Made by a program: the position numbers and the translations under genes. This document shows, in pieces, positions 1 through 7,645 of a stretch of 15,635 bases of DNA. Each line of letters begins with the position of its first letter. The first letter of the stretch is position 1. The DNA is from Bacteroidales bacterium UBA6431. Its GTDB lineage: Bacteria > Bacteroidota > Bacteroidia > Bacteroidales > UBA932. The notes under the pieces were generated by a model. It ran no database searches. It saw only the letters and a list, made by a program, of their open reading frames with translations, and was not told where the DNA came from. Where the stretch lies: contig DJOT01000045.1 in the NCBI GenBank assembly GCA_002439095.1, positions 1-15,635 on the forward strand, written 5' to 3'.

Positions 1-38
1 GGCGGAAAGAGAGTGGCGAAGGTGCCTGGCGTTTGCCA

Positions 39-269
39 AAGGTAGGGGTAAAAAGCGCTAAAAATACCCCAACCTTTGCTGGTGGGGTGCCGCAGAGGGC
101 CTTATAAGGGCAGCGCTTCCGGAAGGTAGGGGAGGAAATTGCCATAGATACCCCGACCTTGGGCAGAGGGGATGCCGCGGAGGGCCGTATAAGGGCAGCG
201 CTTCCGGAAGGTAGGGGAGAAAATCGCGAAAAATACCCCAACCTTTGCTGGTGGGGTGCCGCAGAGGGC
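39..269. repeat. Tandem array of about 85-bp hairpin-forming repeats
   Basis: The motif AAGGTAGGGG recurs at 39, 123 and 208 (spacing 84 and 85 bases). Each copy is followed after a 14-18 base A-rich loop by a complementary arm of the form TACCCC(A/G)ACCTT (near 65, 149 and 234), so each unit can fold into a stem of about 11-12 bp. Between the stems the units share the palindromic string CTTCCGGAAG and the string GCCGCAGAGGG or a close variant. The last unit decays after about 269. The array lies about 300 bases beyond the stop of the minus-strand operon. No convincing gene covers it. It resembles an intergenic repeat family rather than a CRISPR array, because the inter-stem parts are also conserved. 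Confidence 0.75.
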
Positions 270-577
270 TGCAGAATGGCGGTGAGTCCATGTGGGAAAG
301 GGGCATTGGCTGACGGCGCAGAGGCTGACAGTGCAGGTGCGAGAGGTGGCAGGGGCTCAACACAAAAGCCTCGTCCCTGGTACCTGCCGTCCACTGCGCG
401 CAGCACTCCGTCCCGCGAGTAGATCTTGTCTCGCGCGAATGCTCAGACTCAGACATTGACCTGCCTTCCCCGTGCGCACGGCGATAATCCCGTGCGTGGA
501 AAGGTCTCCAGTGCGCACGGGACGGAAGGAGATTCAGCGCGGGACAGAAAACGGCTCAGATGCCCATGGAGGGTGAG
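270..577. other. Non-coding stretch downstream of the left operon
   Basis: I see no convincing gene here. Open frames crossing it have low-complexity, Pro/Ser/Arg-rich translations and no recognisable domain. The one structured element is an inverted repeat listed separately (464-529). The minus-strand operon ends at 578, so its transcript would run into this stretch. No hairpin followed by a U-run is visible on either strand, so the real terminator is not identified. Confidence 0.55.
464..529. repeat. GC-rich inverted repeat past the operon end
   Basis: The left arm CCTTCCCCGTGCGCAC (464-479) is complementary, with a small bulge, to the right arm at 511-529 containing GTGCGCACGGG and CGGAAGG. 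The loop is about 31 bases. GTGCGCAC is itself a palindrome. It starts about 50 bases after the stop codon of the last minus-strand gene, a sensible place for a 3'-end stabilising or terminating structure. There is no flanking T-tract, so I do not call it a Rho-independent terminator. Confidence 0.45.
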
Positions 578-3500
578 CTACTGTGGGTTGTCGCGGACGC
601 AGCGGATGGAGTTGGCGGCAACGCCTTTATCTTCCGGGAGGAAAATCTGCTCAGCATTGACGCGGTACAGATTGGCGTGATCAAGCAGTTTCGGATTGCG
701 TCGGGACGAGAGATAGCCGTCCTTGATAAGATCGTCAGGGACAGAACCAAAGGAGAAGTATGTTCTGGTCATGGTATCACCGGAGAAGAATGACGACGGG
801 GAACCGACATAGTAGAGCATCACGACGGCCTCGCGCTGATTCGGGAGGCGGTATCCCACCGGGCAATAGACTCCGCTGGAGGTGCCCGTAATGGTGACCT
901 GCTTATTGATCTCCTGCGCCCCGCCATTCACAGCGTTGGCGGCGTTGACCGCATCGGCAGGGCCGGCCGCCGTGAAGTTGAGATACAGGCGGTTGGCCTC
1001 GGACATCTCATCGTGGTCGTCAAGATCGAGGCCGTTAACCTTGGTGTTGACAAACGGGCGGAGCGAAGACGGGTTGATATTCGAGGCATCGAAAGTATAT
1101 GATCCGTCACCACTCTGGCTCGGGGTCACCACTATCAGATCTTGAGGCTTGGCATCAGAGGCGGAATCATTCGGAAGGCCGAGATTGCGGACGCAGCGGA
1201 CGCTGAAGAGGTCGGTGCCGTCATAGGGGTGTTGTGAATAAGCGCCCGCGTTCTCCATTGAATAACTCAAAGTTCCCGTCGTGCAGCCCTGTTCCGCCCA
1301 GAGGATAGTCGGGTTGTTGCTGTTGTAGGTATCATCACTATTAATGTAAGCCGTGCTTGATATGATATGCTGATGCCAGTCGAACTCGGTATTCTCGACA
1401 TCCACGACCTCGACCCCGTTGCTCATCTTGATCTTCGCGACAGTGTTCCCCTCATTCCGGGTACGCTCTTCAGCTGTCCTTGTATAGAGACGTGCGTCCG
1501 ACGAGATCACATCAGCACCGAGCCAGATGCCGACAAGCTGGCGGATGGATGCAGTGTACCAGCGTATTTCGTTGCGGTCTATCTTGCCGTCACCATCGAG
1601 ATCACGGTTGCGGGCAAGACAGGAATAGCGAAGGTAGTACTTGTCCGTGGCCAGCATCGGGAGATCGTTCTCGACTTTCTCGTCAAGATACTCGCTCCAG
1701 TCTTCAGTACCGGGATTAGACGGAAGACCCCATTCTTTTATTGAGTTGTAACGCCCGTTGGACTTGTCGGTATTACCAAGAGATCGCTCATAATAACTAC
1801 TCGTATTGTATTCGTTATAATCAAACAGATGCGCATACTCGTCCCTATGCTCCATTCCCCAGGCCGTCTTGAGAGAAGCCTTGGACTCGTCTGTGTCGTA
1901 CACAGTCTGGATGGAGTTCTGCGTTATGGTGACCACGCTCCCGGTCATGCGGCTCTCGCGGTCGGTGCTGATCTGCGAACTGCAGAGGATGGACATCACA
2001 CGGTTGTCCTGGTTGACAAAAGTTTTCCAGCGATCCTCATAGAGCTTGACCCCGTCCCACTTGATCCCGGTGATCGGGTCGGCATCGTAGTAATACTCAT
2101 CCACGAAGGCGGTGAGGCAGATTTTCGGCCCGAGAGTGTCATCAGAGCCATCGGAAAGTTTGCCGTTGTCAAAGTCATTCGGCGTGCCGTTATAGTATTT
2201 GTCCGCCTCCTGGCGCATATAGGCCACAAGCTGGCTGATGTCCATCAGTTCGCCCTTTGTCTTGGCATCGGCCCAGGAGCGGCGCTTCTCCTCATAATAG
2301 CTCCCACTCGCCTGTTTCTCGTTGAGAGCGAACATGACCCACTTGTAGTCCCGGCAGTCGTCCGTGATGATCTCGGCCCCTGACGCTGCGATGAGCGGCT
2401 GCCCGTCACAGAACGGAGTCTTGACCCGCCAGGTCATGTTCTCGTAGCTCGGAATGCCGTTCTCGTCCGGCTGGACGAGGTATTTGGCGTGGAAAGTCAG
2501 CGTCTTGGTCACGTAATGGGCATCGCACAAGGCTATGGTCTCCCTCGCTATGGACACCACTCCCCCGGTCGCCGGCTCGCTCTCGATGTCTCTGCTCACC
2601 TCGGCCCTGATGTTGTCCACCCCGTAGATGGTGATGGTGTACTTGTAGCTGTTGTTGCGCTCCACATTGAAATCCCCGAAACTGCCGTTCTCGAAGTTGC
2701 CCAGATGTATACGGTAGACCACCTCGGCGTTGAGAATCTGCCCGGCGGAATCGCCCACCAGTTTCATCGTCAACCATCCTTTCACCTCCACGTAGGTCGA
2801 GAGGTCATCGGCATATACAAAGGCCAGCGTCCCGTCGGGATTGACGGTGTTGAGCCCGGCGGCGTCCTTGACCTGCTTGTCGCGGTCGTGGAAACCGGTC
2901 CCCTTCCCTTTCGGGTCGCGGCAATTCTCCAGCATGTAGAAAGAGAAGCCGCCGCCGGAGGTGCTCGAATAGTCAGGGTTTACAAACGTCGTGGAGAAGA
3001 AATCCCCGGAAGACTGGCCTGCCGCCTGCGCGATGTTGCCGAGGGCATTGCTCGCCCCACGATCGGCGTACGATGCGAGATAGGTCTTGCGCGGCACATT
3101 GACCACGCGCCATTTCTCTATCTTGAAGCTCTCTACCTGCTGCTTGTCCTCTGGGGCCGTACCTATCTGGAAATCAAAGCTTATCTTGGCATCGAGACGG
3201 GTAAACACAAGCTTGCCGGAGGTACTCATCGTGCCCCCGGAGACATTGACAGGCCGGAGTTTGCCGCACATCGGGAAGTAGCCGTTGCGGCTCACGACAT
3301 CCTGACTCAGAGTTATGACAAGATCTTGAATATCAGAAATTTTGTCCACGCTGGAGCTGAGATACTCAGAACTGATACGGACCATGTCGGCATTGACATT
3401 GGACAGGGCGTAGATGGTGTAGTTCTCGCCGTTTTTGGTTTTTATCTTGATCCGGCCGTGGGTCTGTGTCTTCTCGGTCACTGTCCCGGAGGAGTCCGTC

Positions 3501-3829
3501 TTCTTGATGCCTTGGGTCTTGCTCCAGCAGTCCTCGTTGGCACTTGTCACCGCATCATCGCTGGCCTTGAGCATCGAGGAGTCGAACCATTTGCCGTAGA
3601 TCTTCTTCCCCTGAGAGTCGAACACGAAGAGGTAGAAATTGAGGAGATTGTTCTCGTTGGCATATTCCAACGTAGCCTTGGTTTCTACCTGAAGCCCCAC
3701 CGAAGCGCCGTAATCCAAAACAAGCCAGCCTTCCCCCTCGGAAAGCCCCGGCTCAACAGGGGTCTTGACACAGGAAGAAACAACCGCAAGGGCGAATGCC
3801 CCGAATATATATTTCAACAAATTCTTCAT
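578..3829 (-). CDS. Large fimbrial tip-type lipoprotein (DUF4906-like)
   Basis: A 1083-residue secreted lipoprotein, probably the tip or adhesive subunit of the pilus. It begins with a lipoprotein signal peptide (lipobox VVSSC, Cys20), then a fimbrillin-like N-terminal region carrying the motif ETKATLEY. The central region has an EF-hand-like loop DLDGDGKIDRNE at about residues 743-754, suitable for calcium binding, followed by IRWYTASIRQLVGIW. The C-terminal part contains SVRCVRN, RLPNQRE (about 994-1000) and ends near IRCVRDN, a pattern typical of large Bacteroidales DUF4906 proteins and reminiscent of Fib_succ_major/DUF1566 domains. I chose ATG at 3829 over a TTG at 3841, which overlaps the upstream stop; the ATG leaves an 8-base gap and a clean signal peptide. 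It is the last gene of the minus operon, the usual place for a tip subunit. Family call is from memory of motifs; the adhesin role is inferred. Confidence 0.75.
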   Translation of the reverse strand: MKNLLKYIFGAFALAVVSSCVKTPVEPGLSEGEGWLVLDYGASVGLQVETKATLEYANENNLLNFYLFVFDSQGKKIYGKWFDSSMLKASDDAVTSANEDCWSKTQGIKKTDSSGTVTEKTQTHGRIKIKTKNGENYTIYALSNVNADMVRISSEYLSSSVDKISDIQDLVITLSQDVVSRNGYFPMCGKLRPVNVSGGTMSTSGKLVFTRLDAKISFDFQIGTAPEDKQQVESFKIEKWRVVNVPRKTYLASYADRGASNALGNIAQAAGQSSGDFFSTTFVNPDYSSTSGGGFSFYMLENCRDPKGKGTGFHDRDKQVKDAAGLNTVNPDGTLAFVYADDLSTYVEVKGWLTMKLVGDSAGQILNAEVVYRIHLGNFENGSFGDFNVERNNSYKYTITIYGVDNIRAEVSRDIESEPATGGVVSIARETIALCDAHYVTKTLTFHAKYLVQPDENGIPSYENMTWRVKTPFCDGQPLIAASGAEIITDDCRDYKWVMFALNEKQASGSYYEEKRRSWADAKTKGELMDISQLVAYMRQEADKYYNGTPNDFDNGKLSDGSDDTLGPKICLTAFVDEYYYDADPITGIKWDGVKLYEDRWKTFVNQDNRVMSILCSSQISTDRESRMTGSVVTITQNSIQTVYDTDESKASLKTAWGMEHRDEYAHLFDYNEYNTSSYYERSLGNTDKSNGRYNSIKEWGLPSNPGTEDWSEYLDEKVENDLPMLATDKYYLRYSCLARNRDLDGDGKIDRNEIRWYTASIRQLVGIWLGADVISSDARLYTRTAEERTRNEGNTVAKIKMSNGVEVVDVENTEFDWHQHIISSTAYINSDDTYNSNNPTILWAEQGCTTGTLSYSMENAGAYSQHPYDGTDLFSVRCVRNLGLPNDSASDAKPQDLIVVTPSQSGDGSYTFDASNINPSSLRPFVNTKVNGLDLDDHDEMSEANRLYLNFTAAGPADAVNAANAVNGGAQEINKQVTITGTSSGVYCPVGYRLPNQREAVVMLYYVGSPSSFFSGDTMTRTYFSFGSVPDDLIKDGYLSSRRNPKLLDHANLYRVNAEQIFLPEDKGVAANSIRCVRDNPQ

Positions 3830-3837
3830 GCCGCAAA

Positions 3838-5406
3838 TCAATTGAATGAAGCGCTCCCGCCGCCATCCTTCCAGTCCTCCACCACATAGTCAAAGGCACC
3901 GGTCTGGGACATGAAAGTGACTGTGATGGTGGTGGTAAGCCGCTGGTTGCGCCAGAGGGCGGTCAGAGGCTGGGGAACATTGTATTCATCAAAACTGGTG
4001 AGGTCGCGAGCGATGAATGTGCTGCCCGCGGCGGTCACGGTCTTGGTGCCATCCGACCACTTTACGTCGGAGAGAGGGAGGAGTTTCCAGAAATATTGGT
4101 CGCCGGATGTATCGAGAATGGATGAAGAACCGTTTGTGGAAACATAATATCCCTGATAATAACTATAGCCAAGATACACCCCTTTCCCTCCGGCCATGAA
4201 ATACATCCTATCCGGCTTGGCTTCGCGGAAGTCGAACATGAACTCCGTCTTCTGTGACTGGCTGGCCTCAAGCCGGCTGTTCCGGCTGTTGAGATGATAA
4301 TCCGGATTATACGCGCTCCTCACATAACCCTCATCCTCATCCGTGAAAGTCCAGAGGTACGGTTTGAGTTCAGCCTCGGTCATGGCTTTTATCTGCGCAT
4401 CTGTCAAGGCTTTTACGCCTAAAGCTTTAGCATCGGTAAGATACAGGCATGGATATCCGTCGTAGGAAGTTCCATAACAACTGCGGATCATATACTCCGT
4501 ACCGTCGGACTTGATCTCATGGCCGTCCTTGACTATCTTCACCGCCCCCTCGGCCGTGAGCCCGGAAACATCCTGCCCCTTCGGGAACGCACCCACAGCC
4601 ATTCGCAGCTTGTAGCCGGATTTTGACTCACCACCATAAAGATAAGTGGAATAGACTGTCTCGATGCTGCCGCTGCCTATAGGGAAAGGAAGATTATTGA
4701 ACTCCGGCATAGGCAAATCCTTGCAGTTTGCAGGCATACGGTTTTCATCTGAATGTCTGAAAAGGTATGAGCTTGACATATTGAAATCAGACAGGCTCGC
4801 ATCCCCGATGACAATCTGGTGTCCGTCGCTTTGGTTCTTGATCTTGATGCTGAAGTGCGCCAGCACCCGCTCAAGCTCTGCGGAAATCCTGTTCTCCCCG
4901 GGGAGGAGCTGAATGGTCTTGGACACCGAGAGCGGCATGCCCGCCTCATCGCTGTATGACGGGGTTTTAGAGCCTGTCATCTCGGGCAGTTCCTTATCAA
5001 TGAAAGCATTGTCTATCTTTTTCGCCCCTACATACTTGTCAAGCTCCGTATAATTGGCCACGGCATAGAGGGTGTAGGTGGCCCGGTAGATGTCAGAGAA
5101 CCTGATAGTGGCCGTTTTGTGCTCGTCATCAAACGTAGCCTCCGTCGTGCCGGAGAATGTCTGCCAGTCATCGGTCTTCACGAACTTGACAATATTCTTG
5201 TTAGCGTCCACAAGCCAGAGACGAAGATTGTTGAGAGCATCTCCGGACGCAGCCCCGTCGGCCTTGGTGATTTCCGAAGCACGGACAGTTATGCTGAGCT
5301 CTGCCGCCCCGCCCTCAACCTCAGCAACGGCAGTTTGTTTGCCGCAGGCGGACATCATCATGAAAGCCGCAAGCGCAAGGAAAATATTTGAAATCCCGGT
5401 TCTCAT
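3838..5406 (-). CDS. FimA/Mfa1-like fimbrial subunit lipoprotein
   Basis: A 522-residue lipoprotein with signal peptide and lipobox MMSAC (Cys21). The mature N-terminus reads as a type V pilin: the putative maturation motif SEITKADGA, then LRLWLVDANKNIVKFV and a strand pattern ending in ATYTLYAVANYTELD, like the FimA/Mfa1 N-terminal domain. The C-terminus TITVTF...FDYVVEDWKDGG carries the V-x-D-W strand motif seen in other subunits here. At 522 residues it is longer than the simple fimbrillins upstream, so it is more likely an accessory or adaptor subunit near the tip than the bulk shaft protein. It follows the preceding gene by 3 bases and precedes the tip gene by 8 bases, implying one transcript. 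The family assignment is fairly safe; its exact position in the fibre is inferred. Confidence 0.75.
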   Translation of the reverse strand: MRTGISNIFLALAAFMMMSACGKQTAVAEVEGGAAELSITVRASEITKADGAASGDALNNLRLWLVDANKNIVKFVKTDDWQTFSGTTEATFDDEHKTATIRFSDIYRATYTLYAVANYTELDKYVGAKKIDNAFIDKELPEMTGSKTPSYSDEAGMPLSVSKTIQLLPGENRISAELERVLAHFSIKIKNQSDGHQIVIGDASLSDFNMSSSYLFRHSDENRMPANCKDLPMPEFNNLPFPIGSGSIETVYSTYLYGGESKSGYKLRMAVGAFPKGQDVSGLTAEGAVKIVKDGHEIKSDGTEYMIRSCYGTSYDGYPCLYLTDAKALGVKALTDAQIKAMTEAELKPYLWTFTDEDEGYVRSAYNPDYHLNSRNSRLEASQSQKTEFMFDFREAKPDRMYFMAGGKGVYLGYSYYQGYYVSTNGSSSILDTSGDQYFWKLLPLSDVKWSDGTKTVTAAGSTFIARDLTSFDEYNVPQPLTALWRNQRLTTTITVTFMSQTGAFDYVVEDWKDGGGSASFN

Positions 5407-5409
5407 GCC

Positions 5410-6429
5410 TTAAATGAACACATCCCATCCGGAGGCGAGCTCCTCCCATGGTTTGATTGACACTTCCACCTCTATCCCCGATGCCGAGACGGAGATGGTA
5501 TAGGTGTATTTCTTGCCGCATTCCCACTCATTCCCAGGGAGTTGAGCAGTAAAAACGGCAGAGCCGGAAGCCTTGGTTGTGAAGTTGAACGCAGCCCCGC
5601 TCCCGAGCGTCTGGGGTATCACGAACACATATCCGGGGTTGCTACTTTCGGCATAGACATCTACGGCAGGATCCGTGGCACTGCCGGGAACATAGAAAGG
5701 CTTGTCAGTCTCCGAAGCCGGTGTCCACTCGTGCAGTTTTCGGGAACCCGGCGTGGAAACAATCCACTGCATCTTGTCCGCCGCATCGGAGGACGAGACC
5801 TTGCCGAACGCGAATGTGCCGGTGGCGCAAACCCCGCTCAACCAGGCAGATGTCACATAATCCACAGCATCCGCAGGCTTCACCCCGTCCTTGTACTGCA
5901 CCTTGAATTGTACCGCCGCGAGAGCATGGTGAAACGTCATCTCCACTGCACCTGTCCCCTGAGAAGACGGAACCCTCTCCTCGTATGCCACCATCAGGTC
6001 AAGATTGTCAACGAAGAGGCTGAAACCGTCAAAGGTCAACAGGTCCGAAGACGAGGTGGTGTGAGGAGAATATTTATACGGATACCAGGCCCTGAACTTG
6101 TAGGTCGAGCCACGGTTCCATGTCTCGTACTCTTTGGAACCATCAACGTATGATTCGTGCCCATAGTAGAACCAGCCGACAGGAGTGGAACTGTAATATG
6201 TCACAGACTGAGGCTGATTCTTGAAAACCTGCGCGCCGCTCTTCGTGGCATATACACCGAACTTCTGGCCATCCGACTCCATCTTATCGGAGAAATTAGC
6301 CAAGGCCCTGGTATCCTGCCCCTCCCCTACCGAGAAAGCCATCGGCCCGCCGTCCTGGTCAACAGTCACCTTGGCGCATGAAGCCACGGCCAACAAGCAC
6401 AGAACCAATATGTTGATGCCGCACCTCAT
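5410..6429 (-). CDS. Fimbrillin family lipoprotein (fimbrillin 3)
   Basis: A 339-residue lipoprotein with signal peptide and lipobox VASC (Cys18). After a short linker comes DTRALANFSDK, a candidate arginine maturation site, then KFGVYATK. Later strands include the WYPYKYSP and VEMTFHHALAAVQFKVQY patterns common in Mfa-like/fimbrillin-like (PF13149-type) proteins. The end, YTYTISVSASGIEVEVSIKPWEE, matches the terminal strands and W motif of that family. Start codon ATG lies 3 bases after the stop of fimbrillin 2, and the next gene starts 3 bases after its own stop, so it sits in a tightly coupled stretch. It probably forms a minor structural subunit of the surface pilus; whether it is shaft or accessory cannot be told from sequence alone. 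Confidence 0.75.
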   Translation of the reverse strand: MRCGINILVLCLLAVASCAKVTVDQDGGPMAFSVGEGQDTRALANFSDKMESDGQKFGVYATKSGAQVFKNQPQSVTYYSSTPVGWFYYGHESYVDGSKEYETWNRGSTYKFRAWYPYKYSPHTTSSSDLLTFDGFSLFVDNLDLMVAYEERVPSSQGTGAVEMTFHHALAAVQFKVQYKDGVKPADAVDYVTSAWLSGVCATGTFAFGKVSSSDAADKMQWIVSTPGSRKLHEWTPASETDKPFYVPGSATDPAVDVYAESSNPGYVFVIPQTLGSGAAFNFTTKASGSAVFTAQLPGNEWECGKKYTYTISVSASGIEVEVSIKPWEELASGWDVFI

Positions 6430-6432
6430 GCG

Positions 6433-7509
6433 TCAATACTGAATGCTGTCCGAGCCTTTCACGACCCAGTCCTCGACGCTCTGACCGCCGAATATTATCG
6501 GTTGGTCACTCGTGCCGAATGATATGGTATAAATATAATGCCGCCCCGGCTCGAAAGACGTGGCCTTGGTGGAGAGAACATACAAATTTCGGGTCGCCGT
6601 CTGAACTTCGTTTTTTTCGTTGATATAATTGATGGTTATCAACGGATAGACTCCACCGTCACGCTGTCCAAAAGACTGGGGAATGACGAAGACCGAACCG
6701 ACCTCCACCACGTCAAGGGTGGAGATGTCCTTTGAATTGTCGGCAAGAGTCTGGCTGCCAAGGCTCGTTGTTTGAGGTGTCCACTGCGGAGTTGCCGAGT
6801 ACTTGTATGAAGCTGTGAGATAAAGGTTTCCAAGGCTTATGCCGGTGATGGTGACCTTTTTCCCGTCGGTGAACTCTTTCTCAAGGGTCGCCCGGACAGT
6901 GACTTTGGAGAGAGCGTGGCGGAAAAGGGTCGGAACGCCGTTGAGACCATAGGTGGTCTCAGCTGCCGTCTTGTCCGTGGCAGGGTCTGCGACCAGAAAG
7001 TCGCATTGGCTCGCTATGTTATAGTCCGTGAGAGACACACCGTCCTTGCCGCAGCTGACTGTACCGGCATTCTCCGGCAGCGTGTAAGGGCTGTAGGCGA
7101 AGAAACTCAGCGCCCCGGCCTTGGGCCAATAGTATTTGTGCGACGTCGACTTCCACTGCCCGTCCGAGTGACTTATCTTCTCCGCTGAGGTGGCGCCGAT
7201 ATACGGGATCGCCTCATCTTTGTCCTTTGCCCAAGTCTTTCCGGCAGGCAGATACCAGGCCCACGCGCCGAAAGGCTGCGTGATGTCGTAGGTGGACTTG
7301 GTGCGCGGGGTGGAAGTCTGCGCCGGCTGCACGGCAGGTTCCGGAGTTTCGCTTGAGGCTGTGGCAGCAGAACCTCCGCGCGGAGTCTTCACCGAGACCA
7401 CGCAGTAGCTCACCTCCGTCTGGATTTCGGGCACATCAAGCTCCGCCCTTGCGCAGGAGCCCAAGAGCATGATGGTTGCGAAAAGTGGCGGCAGGATGAT
7501 TCTGTTCAT
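6433..7509 (-). CDS. Fimbrillin family lipoprotein (fimbrillin 2)
   Basis: A 358-residue fimbrillin-like lipoprotein. I chose ATG at 7509, because it gives a proper signal peptide MNRIILPPLFATIMLLGSC (Cys19). The frame stays open to 7602, but that extension is translated from the conserved intercistronic hairpin and makes no signal sequence. The candidate maturation motif is TPRTKSTYD. Downstream are WYLPAGKTW, YYWPKAGALSFFAYSPY, DFLVADPATDKT and GVPTLFRHALSKVTVRA, the diagnostic order of strands in Mfa-like fimbrillins. It ends with YIYTISFG...VEDWVVKGSDSIQY. It is the counterpart of the shorter gene at 14929-15618 in the opposite operon. The 136-base gap upstream, the largest in this operon, contains the hairpin. 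Confidence 0.8.
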   Translation of the reverse strand: MNRIILPPLFATIMLLGSCARAELDVPEIQTEVSYCVVSVKTPRGGSAATASSETPEPAVQPAQTSTPRTKSTYDITQPFGAWAWYLPAGKTWAKDKDEAIPYIGATSAEKISHSDGQWKSTSHKYYWPKAGALSFFAYSPYTLPENAGTVSCGKDGVSLTDYNIASQCDFLVADPATDKTAAETTYGLNGVPTLFRHALSKVTVRATLEKEFTDGKKVTITGISLGNLYLTASYKYSATPQWTPQTTSLGSQTLADNSKDISTLDVVEVGSVFVIPQSFGQRDGGVYPLITINYINEKNEVQTATRNLYVLSTKATSFEPGRHYIYTISFGTSDQPIIFGGQSVEDWVVKGSDSIQY

Positions 7510-7531
7510 TGATGTCGGGCAGTGTTTTTGT

Positions 7532-7612
7532 GCGGTGGCGGATAAGTGTTTAAAAATCAGAGTTTTGGCTATATGCCCTCCGCTCATTTCGCCGGAGGAC
7601 ATATAGCTAAAA
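7532..7612 (-). promoter_or_regulatory. Conserved intercistronic hairpin and leader, left copy
   Basis: Arms 7563-7582 and 7593-7612 pair over about 20 bases with one mismatch and one wobble, around a 10-base loop (7583-7592). The transcript-sense strand begins TTTTAGCTATATGTCCTCC. A further block, 7532-7551 (sense AAACACTTATCCGCCACCGC), is also conserved before fimbrillin 2. The same structure and block occur at the equivalent place in the plus operon (14839-14920). No U-run follows the stem, so a full Rho-independent terminator is unlikely. A partial attenuator, an RNA processing or stability element that sets the ratio of fimbrillin 1 to downstream subunits, fits the position; this role is inferred. 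Confidence 0.7.
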
Positions 7613-7645
7613 TATTGTTTAGCAGAAAGTTACGCGCCACCTCTT

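Noticed and set aside
39..269. Possible CRISPR array
   Set aside because: Only about three units of 85 bases, with the supposed spacers conserved as well, and no cas genes nearby.
58..456. Minus-strand open frame of 132 codons across the repeat array
   Set aside because: Its translation just reflects the tandem repeats (a Pro/Leu/Ser-rich pattern repeated). It contains no recognisable domain and no signal sequence.
1829..2383. Plus-strand open frame of 184 codons
   Set aside because: Another antisense shadow of the DUF4906-like gene, with no independent start context or domain.
2489..3889. Long plus-strand open frame (466 codons) inside the tip gene
   Set aside because: It is antisense to a 1083-residue protein with signal peptide and family motifs. 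Its translation is His/Val/Gly-rich with no domain or signal, typical of a GC-driven shadow frame.
7510..7602. N-terminal extension of fimbrillin 2 to 7602
   Set aside because: It would translate the conserved hairpin and bury the lipoprotein signal peptide 31 residues into the protein; the start at 7509 is far better.
7563..7612. Rho-independent terminator
   Set aside because: The stem is strong but there is no U-run after it, and the genes on both sides belong to the same operon. I therefore annotate a conserved intercistronic hairpin of unknown role.
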